Source: JAZDPK01 sp043797615
GTDB lineage: Bacteria > Patescibacteriota > Patescibacteriia > UBA11705 > JABHMO01
Length of the DNA: 22,852 bases
Reading direction: 5' to 3'
Assembly (NCBI GenBank): GCA_043797615.1
Contig: JAZDPK010000037.1
Coordinates: forward strand, 1 to 22,852
Part shown: positions 1 to 6,798 of the stretch, one piece after another
How positions within the stretch are numbered: position 1 is the first letter of the stretch
Layout: each line of letters begins with the position of its first letter
The notes under the pieces: model-generated
Told to the model about the DNA's origin: nothing
The model's input: only the letters and a program-made list of their open reading frames with translations
Database searches by the model: none
Program-made: the position numbers and the translations under genes

Positions 1-141
1 TGCCAGCTCAAATTGCAAACCAATGACTGATTACACCCGACTCCAGTTCGCGAAAATACAAAGCCTTAAAAACTAACCAAAGTGTCCAAGTAGGACATTT
101 CTAAATAACCCAAAGTAGGACATTTCTATTTCACCTTTACA
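1..141. mobile_element. Possible right end of an IS481-like insertion sequence
   Basis: Seen: a 16-nt direct repeat, AAGTAGGACATTTCTA, at 88-103 and 113-128, preceded by TGTCCAAGTAGGACA, which is itself a small palindrome. The block ends in TTTCACCTTTACA at about 141, so the minus strand begins TGTAAAGGTGAAA. In plus frame 1 an open frame runs from the window edge to TGA at 28-30 and could be the tail of a transposase. From memory, IS481-type elements have TGT...ACA ends with repeated GTCCTA-type motifs. No transposase domain is visible, so this is a tentative call. Confidence 0.3.
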
Positions 142-240
142 GTCGGCAGGTTTTTATTGACATTTTTTTTGAGATCGGTTAACGTGAACAACGGATTGTC
201 GCCGGTCATTTAAATCAAAGTTTCAAGAAAGGAGATAACA

Positions 241-636
241 ATGCATTGCCTGCAGGAATTCAGTTTGGATTTTGATCCGAGCGAAACCGAGGGAACCGTC
301 AAACAAATTTTTGCATCGCCCGCCGCCAAGTATATCTGGATTTGCATCAAGTCTGGACACGTAACCTGCAAAGAGGATTATGAAAGTATTTTGCACTATG
401 GAAAACTGGTTGATGATTACCGAGAGAAAAACAGATTGAACTATCGACAATTTTTAACCATGGTTCGCCCTCTGACAAATAGGTTCGGCCGCGTGCTGGT
501 TGACGGAACATATCAATATAGTCAAGAGTATGAGATTGATCATGAATTCTGGAGCGACATTTTCAGAGCGATTATCCATGACCGCAGTGTCAGAATTTTC
601 ATTGCGAAAAACGGGGAAAAGAAAGAGCTGTTTTAA
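241..636 (+). CDS. Orphan protein, 131 aa, SD-led single-gene cassette
   Basis: I do not recognise this family. The ATG at 241 is fixed by AAAGGAG at 228-234, six bases upstream. The product is soluble-looking, mixed-charge and rich in aromatic residues. It has no signal peptide or membrane segment and only two Cys in its middle part (around residues 35-45). A TTGACA at 157-162 could be a -35 box, but the hexamer 17 bases on (TAACGT) is a poor -10. A hairpin terminator starts five bases after the stop. The single-gene unit with SD and private terminator matches the other orphan genes here and differs from the SD-less core genes. Function unknown. Confidence 0.75.
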   Translation: MHCLQEFSLDFDPSETEGTVKQIFASPAAKYIWICIKSGHVTCKEDYESILHYGKLVDDYREKNRLNYRQFLTMVRPLTNRFGRVLVDGTYQYSQEYEIDHEFWSDIFRAIIHDRSVRIFIAKNGEKKELF

Positions 637-640
637 ACTA

Positions 641-680
641 AAAACTCGTCTTTGCAGCGCATCGGCGAGTTTTATTTTTG
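641..680. terminator. Bidirectional intrinsic terminator between convergent genes
   Basis: AAAACTCG (641-648) pairs with CGAGTTTT (666-673), followed by TATTTTTGG on the plus strand. On the minus strand the same stem ends in TTTTTAG. It serves the plus gene ending at 636 and the minus gene whose stop codon (672-674) lies inside the stem. Confidence 0.8.
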
Positions 681-1601
681 GTTTTCAATAGACAGTTTTC
701 TTATTTTTTCCTCCCATTCTTGTTTCACGGCCAGCCGGCGGTCCTTGGTGTGGAATTTTAGGATTCCGTTGCCTAAAACAACATCGGTGTTGCCTTGGCT
801 CGCTTTTTCAAGAATTCTTTTCGGCATGATGAGGAGTTGGAATTTATGCAGAATTTTTTCGAGAATGCCGCCGCCGGGGAAATTGATTTTCGCGCGGGAA
901 TTTGTTCCACCGGCGGCGGAATAATTTTCTTTTATCGAAAAAATGTTCGGCAGAAATTTTTTTATCCATTCGTTCGCCTTGAAAAACCGCTCGGCATAAT
1001 TTTCCGGATCAAAAACCGGCATGAATTGCCCGACCCAGTAAGCGAAATGGATGTCGTCGGGATAGGATAGGCGTTTCAATTCGAGACTGTCCTCGTCGAC
1101 GAAAAAGCTGAGGCAGATCCGGTCGCGCGTCGTCCTTTCGGTCGGCCGGCGGCAGAGGAGTTTCATGAGCGCCGCCGCGAAAAAGCGGGCGCTCCAGGCG
1201 CTGCCGTTCGCCGTGATAATCGCCAGATCGATGTCGCTCTCGCCGGGCGCGTTGCGGTACGCCAGATTGTTGCAGATGAAAACCGCCTTGACGAACGGCA
1301 GCTTGCCGATGAGATAAACGTACGGCCGGGCGCGCCGCAACTTCCGGTCGGCGATGAGGTAGCGCCTTTTGCGCATGCCGACGATGTTGCTCCGTCCTTT
1401 TAAAAAATAAAAGCCCTCTTGCGATTCGAGGAATTTATTTTTTAAGCCGGACAGGGCTTGATTTATTTGGATAAAATCGGCCGCTTGATCCGGCGAATAA
1501 AGATATTTTTTTATTTCCCAGCTTGTAAGCGGAAAATTAAACAAGTCGAAGTAGGCGACGGTTTTCAGAATCGATTGTTCCAAAGCGTTTGGCATAATCA
1601 T
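672..1601 (-). CDS. Nucleotidyltransferase-fold protein with N-terminal winged-helix-like region
   Basis: The 309-aa product has a helical, winged-helix-like N terminus (about 1-75). It then has a minimal nucleotidyltransferase core with G120-E-S-D123-I-D125 (the DxD metal ligands) followed by LAII. The usual GS of this fold is replaced by NN (residues 111-112), so catalysis is uncertain. The C-terminal part carries an FxxANEWxxxFLPN-like helix (about 210-225). I recall similar proteins as common single-domain genes in CPR genomes, annotated only as nucleotidyltransferase-domain proteins. The start ATG at 1601 directly abuts the TAG stop of the PRC-barrel gene, indicating co-transcription and coupled translation. 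An ATG two codons later is an alternative start. No SD. Confidence 0.75.
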   Translation of the reverse strand: MIMPNALEQSILKTVAYFDLFNFPLTSWEIKKYLYSPDQAADFIQINQALSGLKNKFLESQEGFYFLKGRSNIVGMRKRRYLIADRKLRRARPYVYLIGKLPFVKAVFICNNLAYRNAPGESDIDLAIITANGSAWSARFFAAALMKLLCRRPTERTTRDRICLSFFVDEDSLELKRLSYPDDIHFAYWVGQFMPVFDPENYAERFFKANEWIKKFLPNIFSIKENYSAAGGTNSRAKINFPGGGILEKILHKFQLLIMPKRILEKASQGNTDVVLGNGILKFHTKDRRLAVKQEWEEKIRKLSIENQK

Positions 1602-1910
1602 CTATTGCATTTCAATTTCCGCGTTGACGGAAGCGGCGTTTCCGAGGGTGATTGGACGCTTGTTCTCGCTTAATGTTTCCTGATTGACGGCGGCATCTTT
1701 CACGATAACGCATTCGGCCGTGATTTCCGCGATCTGCTCCGGCGCGATCAGATAGCGCGCTTCTTCCTTAAAAAACTTTTTGCGCGCCACCAGATATTTG
1801 ACGATGCGGTGCTCGCCCGCTTCCAATTCCAGATCCTCGATCCGCCCCAGATGCGCGCCGCTCGCCGTGCGCACCGGCAGTTTTCTTAAATTTTCGAAAT
1901 TGATGATCAT
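1602..1910 (-). CDS. PRC-barrel domain protein
   Basis: About 102 aa from the ATG at 1910. The frame is open from another ATG at 1931, but the PRC-barrel fold begins naturally at MIINFENLRKLPV, followed by TASGAHLGRIEDLELE, the strand-turn-strand signature of the domain. One domain fills the protein. PRC barrels act as small binding modules in RimM, the photosynthetic reaction centre H subunit and many short prokaryotic proteins. The partner here is unknown. The stop codon touches the start of the downstream nucleotidyltransferase gene, so the two probably form an operon. No SD upstream of either possible start. Confidence 0.75.
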   Translation of the reverse strand: MIINFENLRKLPVRTASGAHLGRIEDLELEAGEHRIVKYLVARKKFFKEEARYLIAPEQIAEITAECVIVKDAAVNQETLSENKRPITLGNAASVNAEIEMQ

Positions 1911-1996
1911 ATCTATAAAAATAAAATTCAAAATCGTTTATTTTATACTTATGCAATTAAGAAATAATAAAGTTGCGTTTATTCATTTATTCAAGC

Positions 1997-2028
1997 GAAT
2001 ACCTCGCAGCTCTGCTGCGGGGTAGTTC
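1997..2028. repeat. Palindromic element, 11-bp stem
   Basis: TACCTCGCAGC (2000-2010), loop TCT, GCTGCGGGGTA (2014-2024), with one G-T pair. Flanking GAA/TTC extends the stem with a bulge. It lies between yidC and the PRC-barrel gene in otherwise A/T-rich DNA. There is no T-run after it on either strand, so it looks like an interspersed palindrome rather than a terminator. Confidence 0.7.
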
Positions 2029-2112
2029 ATTTAAATTGAGAATGTTTAATACTTAATAAATTATTAAAATGCGTCTTAGCTAATGCTTTTTATCACCGAA
2101 TAAAATAATAAA

Positions 2113-2850
2113 TTATTTTGTTATTATTTCAACCGTTTTCGTCGCCGTTTTTTTGAATAAAAACTTTTGCTGGATAATCGTTAATAGAGTGGTCACCAGC
2201 CAGTAGAGCGTGAGCCCGGCAGGCAGTTGGAAGCCGATGAAGATGGTCATGATCGGCATGAGATACTGCATACTTTTATTTACGTTCGCGGTCATGCTTT
2301 CGTCCTTGCTGCCCGGAACATTGCGCGGCGGCTGCTTGGTGGAAAGCATCGCCGTCTGGAAATACTGCGCCAGGCCGGCCAGCACGGCCAGCACCCAGCT
2401 GGACGCCGCCAGATTGATTATGCCGAAAGACATCGCTTCCACCTGGCCCGGATTGGCGATGAAAGAATAAAGCTGTTCCAGATTGTTCGATTTCAGTCCG
2501 GTTTGGAACGCCTGATAAACCGCGATTAAAAACGGAAATTGAATAAGGAGCGGCAGGCACGAGGAAAGCGGATTTACTTTTTGCTCTTTGTAAAGCTTCA
2601 TCGTTTCCTGCGCCAGTTTTTCCTTGTCGTTCTGAAAGCGTTTTTTCAAATCGCTGAGCTTCGGCTGGATGTCCTGCATGGCTTTTTGCGAGCGGATCGC
2701 CTGGAAGCTGAAAGGCAAGAGAATGAGCTTGACAATGACGGTGAGCGCGATGATCGCCAGTCCGATGTCGTGGCCCGGGATGGAGTTGTATAAAAAAATC
2801 AAAAGATTGAACACCGGACGATATAAAATAAGATTGTAGAGTTCGATCAT
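2113..2850 (-). CDS. yidC: Membrane protein insertase, YidC/Oxa1 family (short form)
   Basis: YidC inserts and folds membrane proteins in the cytoplasmic membrane, alone or with SecYEG. The 245-aa product is the conserved five-TM-type core, with no large periplasmic domain and no lipoprotein signal. Recognisable parts are the cytoplasmic coiled hairpin QKAMQDIQPKLSDLKKRF (about 55-72), KVNPLSSCLPLLIQFPFLIAVYQAF, and the final LPAGLTLYWLVTTLLTIIQQ. The groove arginine of the family (IVR in E. coli) is Lys41 here (VIVKLILLPF), keeping the positive charge. In many bacteria yidC follows rpmH and rnpA; neither is next to it here. No SD; the A/T-rich leader fits the other core genes. Confidence 0.95.
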   Translation of the reverse strand: MIELYNLILYRPVFNLLIFLYNSIPGHDIGLAIIALTVIVKLILLPFSFQAIRSQKAMQDIQPKLSDLKKRFQNDKEKLAQETMKLYKEQKVNPLSSCLPLLIQFPFLIAVYQAFQTGLKSNNLEQLYSFIANPGQVEAMSFGIINLAASSWVLAVLAGLAQYFQTAMLSTKQPPRNVPGSKDESMTANVNKSMQYLMPIMTIFIGFQLPAGLTLYWLVTTLLTIIQQKFLFKKTATKTVEIITK

Positions 2851-2883
2851 AAATTAAGGTAAATTATTCTTTTAAGACGGTTG

Positions 2884-3034
2884 TAACAAACGTGATCAAC
2901 ATGATCGGCAACTGATCCACCCCTCGACTCCTCGACAGGCTCGGAGCTCGGGACAGGCATGATTTGTCCATAACCGTTTATTCAAGACTAATCGCGTTGT
3001 TCATGTGGTAAATCAGTTAATCAAGTTGTTATAT
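2884..3034. repeat. Family A inverted-repeat element, copy 1 (with nested insert)
   Basis: Begins TAACAAACGTGATCAACATG and ends AATCAAGTTGTTA, arms that pair with each other. Matching copies lie at 8424-8536 and 11457-11605. This copy carries a GC-rich block at about 2916-2960 (CCTCGACTCCTCGACAGG ... GGGACAGGC) that the 8424 copy lacks and the 11457 copy has in the opposite arm. It fills the yidC-nusA gap. Confidence 0.75.
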
Positions 3035-3046
3035 CTTACTAATGTA

Positions 3047-4465
3047 TTATTCTTTTTTTGATTTCTTTGCCTTTTTGGCTTTCTTTTTTTCCGGTTCGGC
3101 CTTGTCCGCCGTAGCGTCTGCGGAGGCGGAGGATTCTTCCGTGGCGCCCTGAATAAATTCAGGAGGTAGCTCCGCGGCGATCGGTTCTGCGGTTTTTTCC
3201 GTTTTTGCTTTCGCCGGTTCGACAGCCTCTTCCTTTTGTTCCTGCTTTAATTCATTGATGTTGATGGTCCAGCCGGTGAGCTTTGACGCGAGGCGAACGT
3301 TTTGGCCGGCTTTGCCGATGGTGAGGGAGAGCTGGTCGGCCGGCACGGTAACGATCGCGATTTTTTCTTTTTCCCGGAGTTCCACTTTCGCGACTTTGGC
3401 CGGCATGATCGCGTTCGTGATGTATTTGGCCGGATCGTCGCTGTAGGCGATGATATCGATCTTCTCGCCGCCAAGCTCGCGGATGATCGTCTGGATGCGG
3501 GCGCCGCGCTGGCCGATGCACGAGCCGATCGGATCGATGTTTTTGTCTTCGGTGGCAACGGCGATTTTCGTCCTGTTTCCAGCTTCGCGCGCGATGCCTT
3601 TTATTTCAATAGTGTTGTTGGCGATTTCCGGGATTTCCAACGTGAACAATTCTTTGACGATGTCGGAATGGGCGCGGGAAACGATCAGTTCCGGCCCGCG
3701 CGTGCTGAGCGAAACGCTTTTCAGATAAACTTTGAGCCGGTCGCCGATTTTATACCGTTCATTTCTGATCTGCTCCATCGGTGGCAGGATGGCCGGCGTT
3801 TTGTCCAGGTCGATTATAACGTTGCGGCCTTCGATTTTTTGGACCATGCCGTTCAATATTTTTCCTTCGCGGTCTTTGAACGCGAGGTAGACGACGTTGC
3901 GCTCGGCTTCGCGCAGGCGCTGGACGATCACCTGTTTCGCGGTCTGCGCGGCCATGCGGCCGAATTCGCCCGGGATTTCGAGCGGCGTTTTGACGAAGTC
4001 GCCGATCTTGAATGATTTCTTGATTTTTTTCGCTTCGAACAGCTGGATCATGTTGCGGGGATTGAAGCGGCGCTCTTCGTCCTCTTCGCCCGCTTTTTCG
4101 CTTTCCTTTTCCGCTCTTTCCGTTTCCCGCTTGGCGCGCTCTTCCTCCCGCTGCTTGCGGAGTTCCTCGGGCGTGATTTCGCCTTTGGCCAGCGCTTCCT
4201 TTATCCGTTCGCGCTCCGCCTTGATTTTTTCCATTTCCGCGAGTTCTTCCGGCGTTAAATCCTCGACCACTTCTTTCACGTCGAAAACGCGGGTTTTGCC
4301 GGTTTCTACGTCGAATTCCGCGACCACGTTTTGCGTCTTGTCGGCGAAGTCTTTTCGGAACGCCGCGGCCAGGGCGGAATTTATGGTTTCCAAAACCGAC
4401 TCTTCCGAAAGCCCTTTTTCCAGACAGATTTGCTTGATAACGCTTTTGATTGATAATTCATCCAT
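3047..4465 (-). CDS. nusA: Transcription termination/antitermination protein NusA
   Basis: NusA binds RNA polymerase and modulates pausing, termination and antitermination. The 472-aa product has the N-terminal polymerase-binding domain (about 1-70 and 135-190) split by a highly charged E/K/R insertion (about 70-135). It continues with the S1 domain (about 200-265) and two KH domains: DPIGSCIGQRGARIQ at 311-325 and LTIGKAGQNVRLASK at 381-395. A low-complexity tail (405-472) ends in Lys-rich KKAKKAKKSKKE. The tail includes ASADATADK, encoded by a small GC-rich palindrome (TCCGCC...GGCGGA, about 3105-3130) that looks like an in-frame repeat insertion. rimP and infB, frequent nusA neighbours, are absent. 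A promoter at 4587-4615 and a leader hairpin precede it. No SD. Confidence 0.95.
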   Translation of the reverse strand: MDELSIKSVIKQICLEKGLSEESVLETINSALAAAFRKDFADKTQNVVAEFDVETGKTRVFDVKEVVEDLTPEELAEMEKIKAERERIKEALAKGEITPEELRKQREEERAKRETERAEKESEKAGEEDEERRFNPRNMIQLFEAKKIKKSFKIGDFVKTPLEIPGEFGRMAAQTAKQVIVQRLREAERNVVYLAFKDREGKILNGMVQKIEGRNVIIDLDKTPAILPPMEQIRNERYKIGDRLKVYLKSVSLSTRGPELIVSRAHSDIVKELFTLEIPEIANNTIEIKGIAREAGNRTKIAVATEDKNIDPIGSCIGQRGARIQTIIRELGGEKIDIIAYSDDPAKYITNAIMPAKVAKVELREKEKIAIVTVPADQLSLTIGKAGQNVRLASKLTGWTININELKQEQKEEAVEPAKAKTEKTAEPIAAELPPEFIQGATEESSASADATADKAEPEKKKAKKAKKSKKE

Positions 4466-4545
4466 ATTATTGTTACGAATTACGAATCTCTACAAATATA
4501 CAAATTTACAAATTGATTTGGATATAGGACTCGTAAGTTTTGTTA

Positions 4546-4575
4546 AAAAGAACTAGTTTATTAATCATAAACTAG
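4546..4575 (-). terminator. Hairpin plus U-tract at the start of the nusA leader (possible attenuator)
   Basis: On the minus strand CTAGTTTAT (4575-4567) pairs perfectly with ATAAACTAG (4561-4553), followed by TTCTTTTT. It begins only a few bases after the predicted nusA transcription start (about 4580). The stem is A/T-rich and weak, the type of signal NusA itself can strengthen. Autoregulation is an inference. Confidence 0.45.
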
Positions 4576-4586
4576 CTTATGGTAAG

Positions 4587-4615
4587 AGTATAGCACGTCA
4601 ATAAAAGAATGTCCA
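4587..4615 (-). promoter_or_regulatory. Predicted nusA promoter
   Basis: On the minus strand: TGGACA (4615-4610), 17-base spacer, TATACT (4592-4587), with TGC just before the -10 (extended -10). It points at nusA, whose ATG is about 115 bases downstream. Confidence 0.6.
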
Positions 4616-4663
4616 TTAATGGGGAGGTTGGAAGTGGGAGGTTGGATGTTGGTTAAATTTAGC

Positions 4664-4692
4664 TTGACAATTCGCAATAGAAGCGGTATAAT
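4664..4692 (+). promoter_or_regulatory. Perfect consensus sigma-70-type promoter
   Basis: TTGACA (4664-4669), 17-base spacer, TATAAT (4687-4692). Both boxes match consensus exactly. It drives the three-gene prepilin-like operon and is divergent from the nusA promoter about 50 bases away. Confidence 0.85.
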
Positions 4693-4734
4693 GAATCATT
4701 CGCGAAATGTTCGTTGAAAACAAAGGAGGAATTC

Positions 4735-5052
4735 ATGTCAATTCTGAAATCGCAAAAAGGCTTTACCTTGATCGAATTTTCGGTATTAGTTGTGATAGTT
4801 GCCTGTATATTCTTTATATTTGCTCGAGGCGTTCTCGTTGATGAAAACGATGCTGTCAACGCTCTCAATAAGCAAGGCTATAGCAAAGTAAAGGTTATCG
4901 ACCGCAGTTTGTTCCTTCTCGGTTGGCGCGGCTGCAGCGTCGGCAGCGCGGCGAAGTTTACCGCCGAAGCCAATAATTTGCTTGGCCAAAAAGTCACGTT
5001 ATTTGTCTGCGTCGATTGGCCTCTCGAAAGCGCGATAATCGGCAATGATTGA
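4735..5052 (+). CDS. Type IV prepilin-like small exported protein
   Basis: The ATG at 4735 is set by AAGGAGG at 4723-4729; an in-frame TTG at 4714 overlaps the leader and is rejected. The 105-aa product starts MSILKSQKG|FTLIEFSVLVV: a nine-residue basic leader, a prepilin-peptidase site after Gly9, Phe at +1, Glu at +5, and a hydrophobic helix to about residue 30. After that there is no pilin-like body. Instead there is a short domain (about 40-105) with NALNKQGYSKVKVID, Cys67 and Cys92, which could form a disulfide outside the membrane. From memory this resembles a small secreted domain in which a 'xxGYxxVxxxG' strand precedes paired Cys. First gene of an operon with 5078-5308 and 5344-5616; its stop overlaps upstream start candidates of the next gene. 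Role unknown: minor pseudopilin or tethered surface protein. Confidence 0.75.
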   Translation: MSILKSQKGFTLIEFSVLVVIVACIFFIFARGVLVDENDAVNALNKQGYSKVKVIDRSLFLLGWRGCSVGSAAKFTAEANNLLGQKVTLFVCVDWPLESAIIGND

Positions 5053-5077
5053 TTCGACAATGGGAAAGGAGTCCGCC

Positions 5078-5308
5078 ATGGTCAGCTTGATCGTATACAA
5101 ATTGAAGGGCAAGTATCAGTCGGTTTTCGACGTGGGAAAGGAGCCGCCGATTCCAATGAAGGCGCTGCATATTTTCACGGTTCGAGTAGACAACCAGGAA
5201 ACGATCGATGAAACCATGAATGAAGTCAACCGCCAAGCCATTGAAAAAGCGGAAGCCATGAATCTCGGAAGGGTGGCCGGTTTACCGGACAAATCCGAGC
5301 TGGGATAA
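5078..5308 (+). CDS. Orphan protein, 76 aa, second gene of the prepilin-like operon
   Basis: The start at 5078 is supported by AAAGGAG at 5065-5071. Upstream in-frame ATGs at 5045 and 5060 lack an SD and overlap the previous gene. The product is soluble, opens with a beta-rich segment (LIVYKLKGKYQSVFDV) and has a predicted amphipathic helix around DNQETIDETMNEVNRQAIEKA. I do not recognise the family. It sits 25 bases after the prepilin-like gene and 35 bases before the third gene, all under one consensus promoter and one terminator. It probably works with, or is co-regulated with, the exported first product. Confidence 0.7.
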   Translation: MVSLIVYKLKGKYQSVFDVGKEPPIPMKALHIFTVRVDNQETIDETMNEVNRQAIEKAEAMNLGRVAGLPDKSELG

Positions 5309-5343
5309 AACCACAACGAGATGAGAAAGGAGTTTGGTTATCA

Positions 5344-5616
5344 ATGACAGCAAAAAAGGCGATTCGGCATCGTTACCGTTTGCACCAGATTTGCATATTC
5401 ACGAACCGCGGAACGTCCGGGGTCACGAGCAACGACGGCAAGCTTTGCAAAATCGTCAGGTTAATGCCGCCCGAAGAGAGAATTACGAAAGAACCCGGGT
5501 ATGTGATTGAGTTTCTCCACAATGGAAACGCATTCGGCGTGCGGGAAAGGGAGCTTAAACCCGCTTCGAAAGAGAGAATAAGCAGTCAATCTGTTCAAAG
5601 CGGATCGGTTCAATGA
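5344..5616 (+). CDS. Orphan basic protein, 90 aa, third gene of the prepilin-like operon
   Basis: Starts at the ATG at 5344 with AAAGGAG at 5326-5332, a rather long 11-base spacing. The product is basic (KKAIRHRYRLHQ at the N terminus) and has a compact middle with SNDGKLCKIVRLMPPEERI and EPGYVIEFLHNGNAFGVRERELKP, which reads like a small beta-barrel. It ends in a Ser/Gln-rich tail. No signal peptide. Function not recognised. A strong hairpin terminator begins 13 bases after the stop, closing the operon. Confidence 0.7.
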   Translation: MTAKKAIRHRYRLHQICIFTNRGTSGVTSNDGKLCKIVRLMPPEERITKEPGYVIEFLHNGNAFGVRERELKPASKERISSQSVQSGSVQ

Positions 5617-5629
5617 TTTCAATGGAAGC

Positions 5630-5665
5630 AAAGACAACTCTTCGAAAGAGCTGTCTTTTTTATTT
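5630..5665 (+). terminator. Intrinsic terminator of the prepilin-like operon
   Basis: AAAGACA-a-CTCTT, loop CGA, AAGAG-c-TGTCTTT, then TTTATTTT. The single A/C mismatch sits at the same place as in the terminator at 7322-7358, which has nearly the same outer stem. Confidence 0.9.
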
Positions 5666-5698
5666 TAAAACATTACGATTTTATTTTTCTGCGAATCA

Positions 5699-5974
5699 TT
5701 ACCGGCGGCGTTTCCTGATAACCGAATCGATCAGTTCTTCGATTTCGAAACTGCCGAGCGCGGAATTCGCTTTCAAGTATTCTTCCACTTCGTCGCGATT
5801 TGTCTCGTCGTGGCGAATATTTTTTTCCACATACTCTTCGGCTTCTTTCTTGGAAAGGAGAGCTTCTTCTTCCGCGCGCTTATTGTTTTTGCGGCGCAGT
5901 TTGTCCAATTCATCTTGAACGTCTTCAAAATGATTGGACGGTTTTTCGAAGTTTGGTTGAAATCTTCCCGGCAT
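5699..5974 (-). CDS. Small charged protein, 91 aa
   Basis: Not recognised. Almost entirely helical and highly charged: a Lys/Arg/Glu-rich segment from residue 25 to 55 could form a coiled coil, followed by a second helix (FEIEELIDSVIRKRRR). No Cys, no membrane segment. The start ATG at 5974 follows an A/T-rich leader without SD, like the core genes. It lies 39 bases downstream of the HD-domain gene and could be co-transcribed with it. Composition is typical of small nucleic-acid- or ribosome-associated proteins, but this is only a guess. Confidence 0.6.
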   Translation of the reverse strand: MPGRFQPNFEKPSNHFEDVQDELDKLRRKNNKRAEEEALLSKKEAEEYVEKNIRHDETNRDEVEEYLKANSALGSFEIEELIDSVIRKRRR

Positions 5975-5993
5975 AATTATTATGTTAATTGTT

Positions 5994-6053
5994 TTTAGTC
6001 GGTTTCGCGTCTTTTAGCGTGCGGTTTCGCTTGGTTTCGCGTTTTGTTTCCAA
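5994..6053. repeat. Family C cluster (GTTTCGC/GCGAAAC units)
   Basis: Three GTTTCGC units (6002-6008, 6024-6030, 6034-6040) plus degenerate ones such as TTTTAGCG. The cluster covers the last dozen codons of the HD-domain gene, so the repeat supplies that protein's C terminus. Confidence 0.7.
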
Positions 6054-6631
6054 TCCCCGTTATTGAATCTGTTGTTCCCGTTCACGTGCCAGTCGTGCGG
6101 ATTCGACTTCTGGATTTCGTCCCACATCAGTTTCGCGGTTTCGGTGAACAAGATATTGCGCACGCGGTCGCGCACCGGCTGCCAATCTTCTTTAATCTTG
6201 ATGCCGTTAGCGTAGTGTTCCATTATTTCAAAATCGCAGTCCAGATTGTCCGCGTCTTTCACGATTTTCGCTTCGAGCGATTCGCGCTTTTCGTATTCAT
6301 GAAACAACTCCAAAAATTTTTTTTCAATATCCGTGCCGTCCAGAATGTCGGCGATCGCTTTTTCTTCGTCGCGCTTGGTGTACATTCTCGACAAATAATG
6401 CACTTCGGAATTGCGGGTTTCGGTGACGTCGTGGACCAGCGCCAGTTTGACGATTTTGCCGATGTCCGCGTTTTCTTCTTTCCCGATGATAACCGCGATC
6501 CACATCGTTCGAAAGATATGTTCGGAAACATTGGCCACGTTCTTGTTCAGAAATTGCCGCCACATCCGCGGAATGAATCTTAAAGTGCCCATTTCATAGA
6601 GGAATTCAATATTGCGCTTGAGATTTTGCAT
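6014..6631 (-). CDS. HD-domain phosphohydrolase (HDDC2/YfbR-like)
   Basis: Metal-dependent phosphohydrolase fold. The HD signature is visible: His38 in SEHIFR, His67-Asp68 in LVHDVTET, and Asp126/Asp128 in KDADNLD. Proteins of this family dephosphorylate nucleoside 5'-monophosphates. The spacing and the helix around KRDEEKAIADIL fit HDDC2/YfbR rather than RelA/SpoT or PDE types. 205 aa is near the family norm, but the last residues (about KQNAKPSETAR) are read from a family C repeat. Starts at the ATG at 6631 without SD. The neighbour downstream is the small charged protein at 5699-5974. Confidence 0.85.
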   Translation of the reverse strand: MQNLKRNIEFLYEMGTLRFIPRMWRQFLNKNVANVSEHIFRTMWIAVIIGKEENADIGKIVKLALVHDVTETRNSEVHYLSRMYTKRDEEKAIADILDGTDIEKKFLELFHEYEKRESLEAKIVKDADNLDCDFEIMEHYANGIKIKEDWQPVRDRVRNILFTETAKLMWDEIQKSNPHDWHVNGNNRFNNGDWKQNAKPSETAR

Positions 6632-6661
6632 AATGTTGAATGTGGTAGGTTAACGGATATA

Positions 6662-6689
6662 TTGACATCTTATAATAATTTGTTATAAT
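6662..6689 (+). promoter_or_regulatory. Extended -10 promoter
   Basis: TTGACA (6662-6667), 16-base spacer, TGT-TATAAT (6681-6689). Drives the leader ORF and the duplicated orphan gene. Confidence 0.8.
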
Positions 6690-6756
6690 ATGCAATCAGT
6701 CGACATTGTAATTTGACAATATGAGAACGCGTAGATTGACGAAAAAGGAGAAAGAG

Positions 6757-6798
6757 ATGAGAATAAGCGAAAAAGCGTTTATAAGGAGGATAAAATGA
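6757..6798 (+). CDS. Candidate 13-aa leader ORF, translationally coupled
   Basis: An ATG at 6757 follows AAAAAGGAG (6742-6750) with normal spacing and encodes MRISEKAFIRRIK. Its TGA (6796-6798) overlaps the ATG of the next gene (6795-6797) as ATGA. The two adjacent AGG Arg codons at 6784-6789 are also the SD of the downstream gene. The peptide may exist only to couple or gate translation. No protein evidence is possible from sequence alone. Confidence 0.45.
   Translation: MRISEKAFIRRIK

Noticed and set aside
3302..4015. 237-codon open frame antisense to nusA
   Set aside because: It mirrors the third positions of nusA; the composition (Asp/Phe/Arg-rich) is typical of an antisense shadow and there is no SD or domain.
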